64,000 bases of DNA, from NCBI GenBank assembly GCA_016841825.1, contig JAENYK010000001.1:1-64000 (forward strand), given 5' to 3'. The notes below the pieces were generated by a model, which worked only from the letters and a program-made list of their open reading frames with translations, did no database searches and had not been told where the DNA came from. Source of the stretch: Halothermothrix sp. (GTDB lineage Bacteria; Bacillota; Halanaerobiia; DY22613). Numbering within the stretch: the first letter of the stretch is position 1; each line of letters starts with the position of its first letter. Shown in pieces: positions 1-7,000 of the stretch. The translations under genes were made by a program, and so were the position numbers.

Positions 1-634
1 ACTACGAGTGCTAAACCTTTTGTAGCATAATCTCCAATCTTAGGGGTTCAAACCGGTCCATAAACCTTTATTAACAGATTCTTGCATAGCATTAGATATC
101 TGTGATATGGCTGCTTTATTAGTTAAATCACATATAGCCATTTTTTTGCCCTCTATTGTTAAATCATATATCCTTCCACCATTTGCAAAAGCACCTATTA
201 CTGAAGCCAAACCAAAAGGAGTAACCTTAATCAAATTACCATGCGTACAAATATTAATTAACTCTAATGTTGTCAAGATATCTGGGATATCCGAATGATA
301 CATCGACGATGATCCATAAAACTTTTCTAAATAACTCAACACGTTATCTTTTTGCAATAGTAACGCAACTTCACTAAAAAAACATTACTTGAAAATATTA
401 TTGCTTCTTTATAATTAATCCATCCAAACCCTCCAGGTTTCCATTCTTTTATATAATCTCCTGGTAACAGATTACCCTTTTTTCCAGTTATATCTCTCAA
501 GGGTTGATAATCATTATTACTAAGTAAATGTATATCCCCAGACTTAATTTTTGTCTCCAGATTTATTACTTTTTTATCTAGGGCAGCATAAGTCAATACA
601 ATTTTTATAGTAGAAAATGGACATATAAATTTAT
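1..634 (-). pseudogene. Penicillin-binding protein, C-terminal part (interrupted by IS, frameshifted)
   Basis: This is the transpeptidase-domain portion of a class B-like penicillin-binding protein. Reading leftward on the minus strand it shows the catalytic SxxK motif as PFSTIK, then a PGGFGWINYKEAIIFSSNVF segment typical of these enzymes, then VTPFGLASVIGAFANGG. The KTG motif would lie beyond the left edge. Two further lesions are visible: a one-base frameshift near 368 (LVKL in one frame continues as ALLLQKDNV in the next) and another near 45-50, where the frame ends at TAA but GDYATKGLALV continues in the adjacent frame. The N-terminal part of the same gene is at 2346-2552, across the IS element. 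The intact enzyme would cross-link peptidoglycan outside the membrane; this copy cannot. Family assignment is confident, the exact subfamily is not. Confidence 0.8.
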
Positions 635-655
635 CCCGAGTTCGACAGTGATAGG
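635..655 (+). repeat. IS left terminal inverted repeat
   Basis: Twenty-one bases starting CCCGAGTTCGACAGT match the reverse complement of 2325-2345 with one mismatch (G versus C at the 16th base). The repeat directly abuts the TTTAT target duplication. Confidence 0.88.
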
Positions 656-740
656 TATAAAAACAGGCTTTTTTGAATCTAAAATCCCGTAATATCAACA
701 TTTCATTTCGTTCGGAAGGGAGGACGAATTAGATATCACT

Positions 741-2255
741 GTGTTAGAACGTTTGGTAGATAGCATCTCTCGTTATTTGAATCCTGGTCAGGCCCAATTC
801 TCCAAACCAGCCATAGCACAAGCTGCTGAATTTACTTTTTTGGCTGCTAAACGTCTAGGTGGTGTCTGGGCTCTTGACCAACTCTGGCGCAAATTTGGCT
901 TTGATTCTATCATTGCTAAATTGCTAAAAGGTCGTAACTTTGAAATGGACATTGAACGTCTTCTTTTTGCCATGGTTGCTAATCGTGCCTTAGATCCTTC
1001 CAGCAAGTTAGCTATTGAGCACTGGGTTGAGGAAGATGTTTATATCCCCAATCTGGAGACAGCATCGGTTCATAACCTGTACCGTTCCATGGATTTCTTA
1101 CTGGATGTTAAAGATGAGTTGGAAGAACAGGTCTTCTATTCAGTTGCCAACCTTTTGAATCTTGAGGTTGACCTTCTTTACTTTGACACTACCTCCAGCT
1201 ATTTTGAAGTACAGCCTTCTGAGGTAGATGAAGATGATGATTTTAGAAAAATCGGGTATTCTAAGGATAAAAGACCTGATCTAGTACAGATGGTTATTGG
1301 TCTCGCTGTCACTAGAGATGGTATCCCTATTAAAAGCTGGGTGTGGCCTGGTAACACTGCTGATATGTCAGTAGTACAGGAAGTCAAAAATGATCTGGTC
1401 GGCTGGAAACTTGGCCGGGTTATTTCAGTAATGGATCGTGGCTTTACCTCAGATGATAATGCCCGATATTTACAGCGGGCAGGTGGTCATTACATACTGG
1501 GAGAAAAACTTCGTTCCAGTAAAGAAGAGGTAGTAGAAGCAATGGCACGACCTGAACGCTATCAGAAGATTAGACCTAATCTCGAAATCAAAGAGATCAT
1601 CGTGGGTGATGGAGAAGCAAGGACTCGCTATATACTTGCCTACAACCCTTTAGAAGCTAAACGACAGAAAGAACAAAGAAATTCTATTATTGCAGAGATC
1701 GAATCACGTTTAGAAAGAATAAAACAAATGCCTGAAAAGGATCATACAAAAGCAATGTGTGCTCTGAGATCACATAAAACGTACGGTCGGTATATTAAAC
1801 AGCTCACTGGAGGTCAACTGAAACTTAACAAGAGTAAAATTGCTGAGGACAAAAAGTATGATGGCAAATACCTTATCAGGACTTCAGATGACACCCTCTC
1901 TGCTGAGGATGTAGCACTGGGCTATAAGCAACTAGTTGATGTTGAAGATGCGTTTAGAACATTGAAAACGGAACTTAACTTAAGACCTGTGTACCACCGT
2001 CTTGAAGACCGAATCAGAGCCCATGTTCTCCTATCATGGTTGGCCTTACTACTTGTACGGATTGCAGAAACCTCTACTGAAATGACATGGAGAAACCTGC
2101 GACATGAGCTGGACAAAATTCAGGTTGGAAAATTTTCTTGCAATTCTGGTGAAGTATATCAATGTACAGAACTGACCAATGAACAGTTAAAAATTCTTAG
2201 AGCAATGGGGGTTGAGAGACCTCCAAGATACTTAAAAATTAATCCGAAAGCATAG
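741..2255 (+). CDS. IS1634-family transposase, apparently missing its N-terminus
   Basis: DDE transposase of the IS4 superfamily that cuts and inserts the surrounding element. The three acidic positions are recognisable: FDTTSSYF (first Asp), SVMDRGFTSDDN (second Asp) and VEDAFRTLKTELNLRPVYHR (Glu). The C-terminal RIRAHVLLSWLALLLVR is typical. The open frame as given starts at GTG 741. Family-like sequence continues upstream in the same frame (ISFGREDELDIT, codons 705-740) until an in-frame TAA at 690-692, so translation may begin at a rarer codon upstream. GGGAGG at 718-723 lies 17 nt before GTG. Relatives usually carry about 40-50 more N-terminal residues, which would not fit between the left repeat and this frame. 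The gene is therefore probably a deletion derivative and may be inactive. Confidence 0.85.
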   Translation: MLERLVDSISRYLNPGQAQFSKPAIAQAAEFTFLAAKRLGGVWALDQLWRKFGFDSIIAKLLKGRNFEMDIERLLFAMVANRALDPSSKLAIEHWVEEDVYIPNLETASVHNLYRSMDFLLDVKDELEEQVFYSVANLLNLEVDLLYFDTTSSYFEVQPSEVDEDDDFRKIGYSKDKRPDLVQMVIGLAVTRDGIPIKSWVWPGNTADMSVVQEVKNDLVGWKLGRVISVMDRGFTSDDNARYLQRAGGHYILGEKLRSSKEEVVEAMARPERYQKIRPNLEIKEIIVGDGEARTRYILAYNPLEAKRQKEQRNSIIAEIESRLERIKQMPEKDHTKAMCALRSHKTYGRYIKQLTGGQLKLNKSKIAEDKKYDGKYLIRTSDDTLSAEDVALGYKQLVDVEDAFRTLKTELNLRPVYHRLEDRIRAHVLLSWLALLLVRIAETSTEMTWRNLRHELDKIQVGKFSCNSGEVYQCTELTNEQLKILRAMGVERPPRYLKINPKA

Positions 2256-2278
2256 TTACACACCTAAAAAATTACTGA

Positions 2279-2319
2279 ATCCTGGAACTCGCCATTTGAT
2301 ACGGGTTCCAAGGATTTTT
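2279..2319 (+). terminator. Rho-independent terminator of the IS transposase
   Basis: ATCCTGGAAC at 2279-2288 pairs with GTTCCAAGGAT at 2305-2315 (one bulge), followed by TTTTT. It lies 23 nt after the transposase stop and inside the element. Confidence 0.7.
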
Positions 2320-2324
2320 GTTTA

Positions 2325-2345
2325 CCTATGACTGTCGAACTCGGG
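2325..2345 (-). repeat. IS right terminal inverted repeat
   Basis: This is the reverse-complement partner of 635-655, ending GTCGAACTCGGG and followed directly by the second TTTAT copy at 2346-2350. Confidence 0.88.
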
Positions 2346-2552
2346 TTTATCTTTCGCAATATTTCTATTAACAATACCGTATATTACTCCATTCTGAGGG
2401 TTAAATACAATCATAGTTCCTTCTCTATCACCAAAACATTCTTCTGCTATGTTTTGGTATAAAAATGAGTTATTATCCGTATCGTTTGTATCTGTAGTAA
2501 TTATAAAAACCATAGTAACAATAATTAGCAAAATTCGCAGCTTACTTTTCAT
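2346..2552 (-). pseudogene. Penicillin-binding protein, N-terminal part (split by IS)
   Basis: This begins at an ATG with AGGAGG about 7 nt upstream and encodes a basic start, a hydrophobic signal or anchor segment (LRILLIIVTMVFIITT) and then EGTMIVFNPQNGVIYGIVNR, a sequence usual just ahead of the SxxK motif in penicillin-binding transpeptidases. The frame then runs into the IS right inverted repeat and stops. Removing the IS (635-2345) and one TTTAT copy joins ...NRNIAKDK directly and in frame to FICPFSTIKIV of the 1-634 fragment. That shows both pieces were one gene before insertion. Confidence 0.8.
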
Positions 2553-2587
2553 TTTAATCCTCCTTTAACTTCAAAGTTAAAAGAATT

Positions 2588-3299
2588 CATAAAGAAACCT
2601 TTGAGACCTATGGAATGCGTAGAATGACAGGCAAGTAAAACAAAAAGTGGTATAAAATGTGGTAAGAATAAAGTGACCAGGTTGATGCGAGAAAATGGTA
2701 TTAGTGACCGCTTTAAAAAAAATATAAAGCTACTACTAATTCAAATCACAGTTACCCGATTGCTCCAAATCTATTGAATCAGGACTTTACATCTGATACA
2801 CCTAATAAAAAATGGGTTGGAGATATTACCTATAGCAACAGATGAAGGCTGGTTATACCTGGCTGGTATTGAAGACTTATTTCATCGCAAAATAGTTGGT
2901 TGGTTTTTTAGCAATAGAATTACAAAAGAATTGACATTATCAGCGTTAAGACAGGCTATTGGTAAAGAACAACTGGATCAGGGTTTAATATTCCATTCAG
3001 ATAGGGGATTACAATACGCTGCTTATGATTATTAAGATGAATTACGTAAGATTAGTATCTAGCAAAGTATGAGTCGTAAAGATAATTGCTATGATAATGC
3101 CTGAATGGAATCATTCTTCTCTACCTTGAAAAATGATATAATATATGGTAGAAAGTTCAAAACGCATGAAGGTGCTGAACAACTAATAGTTGAGTATATT
3201 TAGACATTTTATAACTGCAGAAGACTTCATTCTTCATTAGGAAACATGTCCCCAATTGAATATGAACAAAAATACAATGAGCAGAAAAAGGTAATATAA
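2588..3299 (+). pseudogene. IS3-family (IS150-like) transposase OrfB remnant
   Basis: This is a decayed integrase-type (rve, DDE) transposase. Pieces in order: HKETFETYGMRRMTGK, KNKVTRLMRENGISDRFKK, KKWVGDITY (first Asp), GLIFHSDRGLQY (second Asp), DNCYDNAxMESFFSTLKND (Glu) and the C-terminal RRLHSSLGNMSPIEYE. Frameshifts (for example near 2840) and in-frame stops (for example TAA near 3034, TGA in NAxMES, TAG before TFYNCRR) destroy the frame. The first HTH part is absent, so the copy is 5'-truncated. No terminal repeats could be recognised. It lies just upstream of the broken PBP gene, so this locus has taken at least two insertions. Confidence 0.85.
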
Positions 3300-3849
3300 T
3301 TTTAATAAAATAGAAAGTATTTGAAATTTTAAACAAGTTTTAGTAAAGAGTTCTTTTATATGTCTGATTTAACCGGAACACCCAAACCAAATACTTACAT
3401 AATTTACCTTATAAATCCATTTTTCTTTTTGTAATCTAATTTACATTTCTCTAGTTGCTGGGTGTGTAATTATTTTTTCAGTAATTTTCTATGCTCATAT
3501 TGGTATCTAGTATACAAAATATACATTTTCAACTTAGGTTCCTAAATTTTAATAAAAATTTCCAATACTCTTATTTTGGTAAAGTAACTCTCGAGAAGAA
3601 TACCCCTAATCATCTAAAATATGAAGATTATGCAACAAAAGATTTTGCTTCTCAGGATTGTTCATGATTGTTTTATAATGCTGCTCTGGAGCCACGACAT
3701 TTATGCTACCATGACATCTTTTTCCAAGATAGAATCAAAATTTCAATCACTTTATTCAGGGTGTAGTTAAAATGCATCTATAAACATTATACAACTCTAT
3801 TGTATATATGTCAATAGGCTATTACATATTTTTTTATTTCAGTATAATA
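3300..3849. other. Gene-free AT-rich stretch after the IS3 remnant
   Basis: No open frame with recognisable sequence was found. The stretch is AT-rich and may include the unrecognised downstream end of the IS3-type element. No repeat, RNA gene or clear terminator was seen. Confidence 0.5.
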
Positions 3850-4104
3850 ATGATAGAAGCATATTTTAAAAGGAGAGAAAAATCAAATGATAGAGAAACC
3901 ATATTTGAAAGGAAGATATTAGCAAGGAGAATTATCGAGTTTAAAGATAAACATAATCTTTACTATCAGGAGCTAGGTGAAGCTATTGGCGTGGATAAAA
4001 GCTATCTTAATCGTGTTGTTAAGATGGTTTCCTACATGTCTGTGCAAGTATTGATTCGATTGGCAAAACATATGGAGATCATACTATTTGTCCAAATTGA
4101 TTAG
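3850..4104 (+). CDS. Small XRE-type helix-turn-helix protein
   Basis: An 84-residue frame from ATG 3850; an alternative ATG at 3808 would add a hydrophobic 14-residue start that seems unlikely. The core ARRIIEFKDKHNLYYQELGEAIGVDKSYLNRVVK is a lambda-repressor-like HTH, the second helix plus recognition helix being YQELGEAIGVDKSYLNRVV. It would bind DNA in the cytoplasm; target unknown. There is no convincing ribosome-binding site before either ATG. The best one (AAAGGAGA at about 3868) precedes ATG 3886 in another frame that soon stops, so the 5' end may be frameshifted. It sits alone between decayed mobile DNA and a convergent signalling cassette and may itself be a remnant. Confidence 0.5.
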   Translation: MIEAYFKRREKSNDRETIFERKILARRIIEFKDKHNLYYQELGEAIGVDKSYLNRVVKMVSYMSVQVLIRLAKHMEIILFVQID

Positions 4105-4351
4105 GGGCTATATAGCAACCAATATATTAGCCAAAAAGAAAATAGAAAATATTATAGCAAAACATAAAGTTTTATGAAAAACACTATATAATCCGACAAA
4201 AAGTATTAAAAGATTACAACTAAAAATAATTAGTAAAGCTAAAAGAGATACCTATTTTTTGCAGAAATAATAAACTTAATAGCTCAAAACCATACCTATC
4301 TGTTTTTTTAACATTGTGACCTACCAGTCATTTTCGATAATAATACTTTCT
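4105..4351. other. Intergenic, no gene seen
   Basis: AT-rich, with stop codons in all frames. It lies between the HTH gene and the shared terminator at 4352-4399. Nothing recognisable was found. Confidence 0.5.
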
Positions 4352-4399
4352 AAAAAGAAGCATAATTCCTACACAATGTTCAGAATTATGCTTCTTTTT
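4352..4399. terminator. Strong bidirectional terminator
   Basis: A perfect 17-bp stem: AAAAAGAAGCATAATTC (4352-4368) pairs with GAATTATGCTTCTTTTT (4383-4399) around a 14-nt loop. The A-run on one side and U-run on the other let it work in both directions. It closes the TPR-peptide transcript (minus) and possibly the HTH gene (plus). Confidence 0.85.
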
Positions 4400-4486
4400 A
4401 TTAGCGATTAAGTTTTTCAGTGGCCTCTAGCAAAGGAGTCTTTTTTTCCTTTATAATCTATTCCAATTATCTTAAATCTATTCTGA

Positions 4487-4639
4487 TTATCCATCAGTAT
4501 CAGGGTCAGGCCACGGTCCACAAGTTAATACGATACCTCCTTTGTCTGTTACAGGTTCAATATACGAATCAGCTAAAATAGAGATATTAGTAAGAATCAG
4601 AGATAATACTAATCCAAAAATAACTAACCACTTTCTCAT
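4487..4639 (-). CDS. Small secreted peptide, Phr-like pheromone precursor candidate
   Basis: A 50-residue gene starting at ATG 4639, 23 nt after the stop of the TPR gene, with a GAGGGGGG ribosome-binding site about 7-14 nt upstream. The protein has a classical export signal: basic MRKW, a hydrophobic stretch (LVIFGLVLSLILTNISIL) and a possible cleavage after ILA. A short polar tail follows, ending CGPWPDPDTDG. A signal peptide plus short tail directly behind a Rap-like TPR gene is the arrangement of Rap/Phr and other RRNPPA signalling pairs, where the exported precursor is trimmed and the peptide re-enters to bind the TPR protein. The function is inferred from size, signal and context only; the tail matches no pheromone I know. 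A terminator lies downstream at 4352-4399. Confidence 0.6.
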   Translation of the reverse strand: MRKWLVIFGLVLSLILTNISILADSYIEPVTDKGGIVLTCGPWPDPDTDG

Positions 4640-4662
4640 AACAATTCCCCCCTCACTTTAGT

Positions 4663-5631
4663 TTATTCAAAAAATGGAGTGCCTTTTAATTTATTTTTTA
4701 GACCCTCACTCATTGCACTCAAACAATCAATTTTATATTCACTAATTACCTCATTAATTTTTATCAATGTATCAAATGAATTTGAATAAGCTTCGGCATC
4801 TCTAAAAAATTCAAAAGCTAAATATAAAGTATCTAATGCCCGGAAATACTGTTCCTCACGTAGTTCATATAAAGCTTTTGTGTACATAGATTTTGCCATT
4901 TCAAATTTATTTCCATTTTTGTTACTAATGACTTCGGCTTTTTCTAAATAATCAATTGCATCTACAGACAACTCTTCTTTATCGAAGTTAAGATATAAGG
5001 CAGCTAAATTATTATAGATTTTTGGTAAATCAGCTTCTTGGCAATAATCCAAAGCACGCTTTTGCATTCCAATAGCTTTGTCGTATTCTCCAATAAATGA
5101 AAAATATGTACTATAGTTATTAAAATATCGTTGTCTCTTTTTATCATCTATATTATCAAAGTTATCACGAATAAGCTTAAGATATTTTTTAGCTTCTTGT
5201 AAAGCACTATCATCTTTTTTAATGGTCGTTATTAACAAATTAACCCAAGCAATATTATTATAAGCTTCAATTAACAACAAAATCTCATCGGTTTCATTCA
5301 ATAAATCTTTGAAAATTATTAAAGCTTTTTTAAATTCACCCAAATAACCTAAAGCAACTCCCTTATATTTTTTTAGTCTAAATGCGTTTTCTCCAGTATT
5401 ATATTTTAATGCATCATCTATACTATCCAATAAAGCACCAAATTGATTAAAATTGACTAATCCTTTACACTTCAAAAAAGTTGAATTAGCTAACATTTCT
5501 TTATCATTAGCGGAAGCTTCTATTGCTACACCAATCTTCAACATAAAACCTAACAAATCCTTCTTCTCCAACATAATTTTTGCTTCTTCGTAATATTTTG
5601 CTGGAGATAGCACCAACCCAGATTCTACCAT
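4663..5631 (-). CDS. TPR-repeat protein, Rap-like peptide-responsive regulator candidate
   Basis: A 322-residue, almost all-helical soluble protein built of tetratricopeptide-like repeats. Recognisable units include AFRLKKYKGVALGYLGEFKKA (about 82-102), a LLIEAYNNIAWVNLLI helix pair, KRQRYFNNYSTYFSFIGEYDKAIGMQKRAL (about 165-195) and KIYNNLAALYLN. No HTH is seen at the N-terminus, so it resembles Rap-type phosphatases or anti-activators more than PlcR- or Rgg-type DNA binders. The start is ATG 5631 with a GGGGGAAAG sequence just upstream and a near-consensus promoter at 5705-5733. The secreted-peptide gene follows after 23 nt in the same transcript. Likely role: a cytoplasmic sensor whose partner binding is relieved by the re-imported peptide. 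The partner is unknown, and assignment beyond TPR is inference. Confidence 0.72.
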   Translation of the reverse strand: MVESGLVLSPAKYYEEAKIMLEKKDLLGFMLKIGVAIEASANDKEMLANSTFLKCKGLVNFNQFGALLDSIDDALKYNTGENAFRLKKYKGVALGYLGEFKKALIIFKDLLNETDEILLLIEAYNNIAWVNLLITTIKKDDSALQEAKKYLKLIRDNFDNIDDKKRQRYFNNYSTYFSFIGEYDKAIGMQKRALDYCQEADLPKIYNNLAALYLNFDKEELSVDAIDYLEKAEVISNKNGNKFEMAKSMYTKALYELREEQYFRALDTLYLAFEFFRDAEAYSNSFDTLIKINEVISEYKIDCLSAMSEGLKNKLKGTPFFE

Positions 5632-5704
5632 TTTCTTTCCCCCTAACTTTTATATGTAATTTCTTATCCTAAAAACTTTAACACAAACCTCACTTTCCAT
5701 AATA

Positions 5705-5733
5705 ATTATATCATCCATGGTAAAATTATTCAA
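5705..5733 (-). promoter_or_regulatory. Sigma-A promoter of the TPR-peptide operon
   Basis: On the minus strand, TTGAAT (5728-5733), a 17-nt spacer and a perfect TATAAT (5705-5710). The expected transcript start is about 65 nt before the TPR start codon. Confidence 0.75.
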
Positions 5734-5824
5734 TAAAAAAATAATAATTTTTACATATTTGCTCAATATTTCTGATTATAGATATTTTATAAATTTGATT
5801 TTTCCGTATAATTTCTTTAACCAT

Positions 5825-5837
5825 TTTTACTGTCCAC
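5825..5837 (+). repeat. 13-bp direct repeat, copy 1 of 2
   Basis: TTTTACTGTCCAC is repeated exactly at 6069-6081, 244 bp away, and both copies are followed by a loosely similar 15-nt context. It could be a protein-binding site pair or chance. Confidence 0.35.
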
Positions 5838-6068
5838 TCCCAGGAAAAAACAAATAATAGGGGTTATTAGTAAAAAATAATTATTACGCATTGATGCAAG
5901 AATATCAATAGAATTACAACCGAAAACATTTATTTCTTCTTGTGATTTTATATATTTAACATATTGCTAAAGTATATTATAAATACTCATAATCTATACT
6001 GCCCCCTACAGGGAATACAGATAGTAGGATTCTTTTGACGGATTTCCCTCTCCCTGAATTCATAAAAG

Positions 6069-6081
6069 TTTTACTGTCCAC
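6069..6081 (+). repeat. 13-bp direct repeat, copy 2 of 2
   Basis: Second exact copy of TTTTACTGTCCAC; see 5825-5837. Confidence 0.35.
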
Positions 6082-6213
6082 CCTTAGAGAGAAAAACGTC
6101 AACTATTTTAACACTCCCCCTTAATTTAAAATATTCAGAGTGGATAGCATATATTACTTTTCTCTCCCATAATCCTGGAGAAACAATATGTCTCTAATTA
6201 ACTAAAGCCAGAC

Positions 6214-6251
6214 GCTGTCTCTCAATGGTTTTTAAAACCATTGAGGACAGC
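6214..6251 (-). terminator. Hairpin after NRPS2
   Basis: GCTGTC and CTCAATGGTTTT (from 6214) pair with AAAACCATTGAG and GACAGC (to 6251), a long near-perfect stem 14 nt after the NRPS2 stop. The following U-tract is weak on the minus strand, so termination is likely but not certain. Confidence 0.65.
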
Positions 6252-6265
6252 CCCAACATTAGTTA

Positions 6266-7000
6266 TTACCTATTTATCTCACCCCGCAAAATCCTATTAA
6301 CCCTTATAATCGTCTCATTTACCAATGGAGTTTCCATCATCGTGAAATGATCCCCCGGCGTGTTCAACAGATAGACCTGACCTAATGTTAACGGACTCCA
6401 GAGCTCTTTTGTGATCCTACGGTCAGGATTATCATCTGCTTTCACGAGATAAATATCTGATTTGATGAAGTTAGCTGGTTGATATTTGCTCATAATCTGC
6501 AAGATATTCTCTTCCACCCGTTTCTGCCTGATAGCTACCTGGTCAGTTAAATTCTCCGATATATCCTCTGTCTGGGCTGCACTCTCCTGTTCAGCCTGTG
6601 TACTACTAAAGAGATTACTAATTGATCTGAGAACAGTAGCCAAATTCTTCTTCTGCCTATTGACCCTAAAGACTGCAGAATCTAAAAGAATAAATTTTTT
6701 CACTGGAATATTGTCTGCTTCTAACTGACGTACCATCTCATATGTTAGCAGACTTCCCGCGCAGAAAGCCAATAGAGTATATGGGCCGTCGGGTTGGACT
6801 TTGCGTATCTCCTGAATATATTCTGCTACCATCTGAATCACTGACTCAGGAAGTTTAGCATCATGCATCATTCCCTTTGCCTGAATACCGTAGATATTAT
6901 ACTCTTCACCCAGGTTATCTGCAAAATCTTTATACCAATGAATGGCTCCACCCAGTGGATGGATACAGAAGATATTTCGATCTGTTGTACCAGCCTTCAA
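6266..7000 (-). other. NRPS2 thioesterase domain with Cys nucleophile position
   Basis: Approximate bounds. This alpha/beta-hydrolase type I TE starts near VPLKAGTTDRNIFCIHPLGG. The nucleophile elbow, usually GxSxG, reads AFCAGS (Cys3829, fused numbering). The catalytic His is in GDHFTMM (His3967). The Asp was not assigned with confidence. It releases or cyclises the finished peptide. Confidence 0.85.

Larger units (their letters stand above)
635..2345 (+). mobile_element. IS1634-like insertion sequence, 1,711 bp, inside a PBP gene
   Basis: The element is bounded by inverted repeats: the left end starts CCCGAGTTCGACAGT and the right end is its reverse complement, 21 bp with one mismatch. It is flanked by a 5-bp direct repeat TTTAT (630-634 and 2346-2350), the expected target-site duplication. 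It carries one transposase gene (741-2255) and its own terminator. The insertion splits a penicillin-binding-protein gene. The IS1634 assignment (IS4 superfamily, DDE) rests on the transposase sequence and is from memory of the family. Confidence 0.88.
5734..6213. other. Intergenic region between TPR operon and NRPS2 end
   Basis: No gene seen. It is AT-rich and contains two copies of TTTTACTGTCCAC (5825-5837 and 6069-6081), each followed by a similar CC..AG..AAAAAC context. Nothing else was recognised. Confidence 0.5.

Noticed and set aside
3462-3492. GGGTGTGTAATTATTTTTTCAG resembles the reverse complement of DNA after the IS transposase (2259-2284)
   Set aside because: The shared words are in a different order and AT-rich, and no second IS end could be built from them.
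6486-6728. Plus-strand 80-aa Cys-rich frame opposite the thioesterase
   Set aside because: It lies antisense to a clear TE domain and has no start signal.
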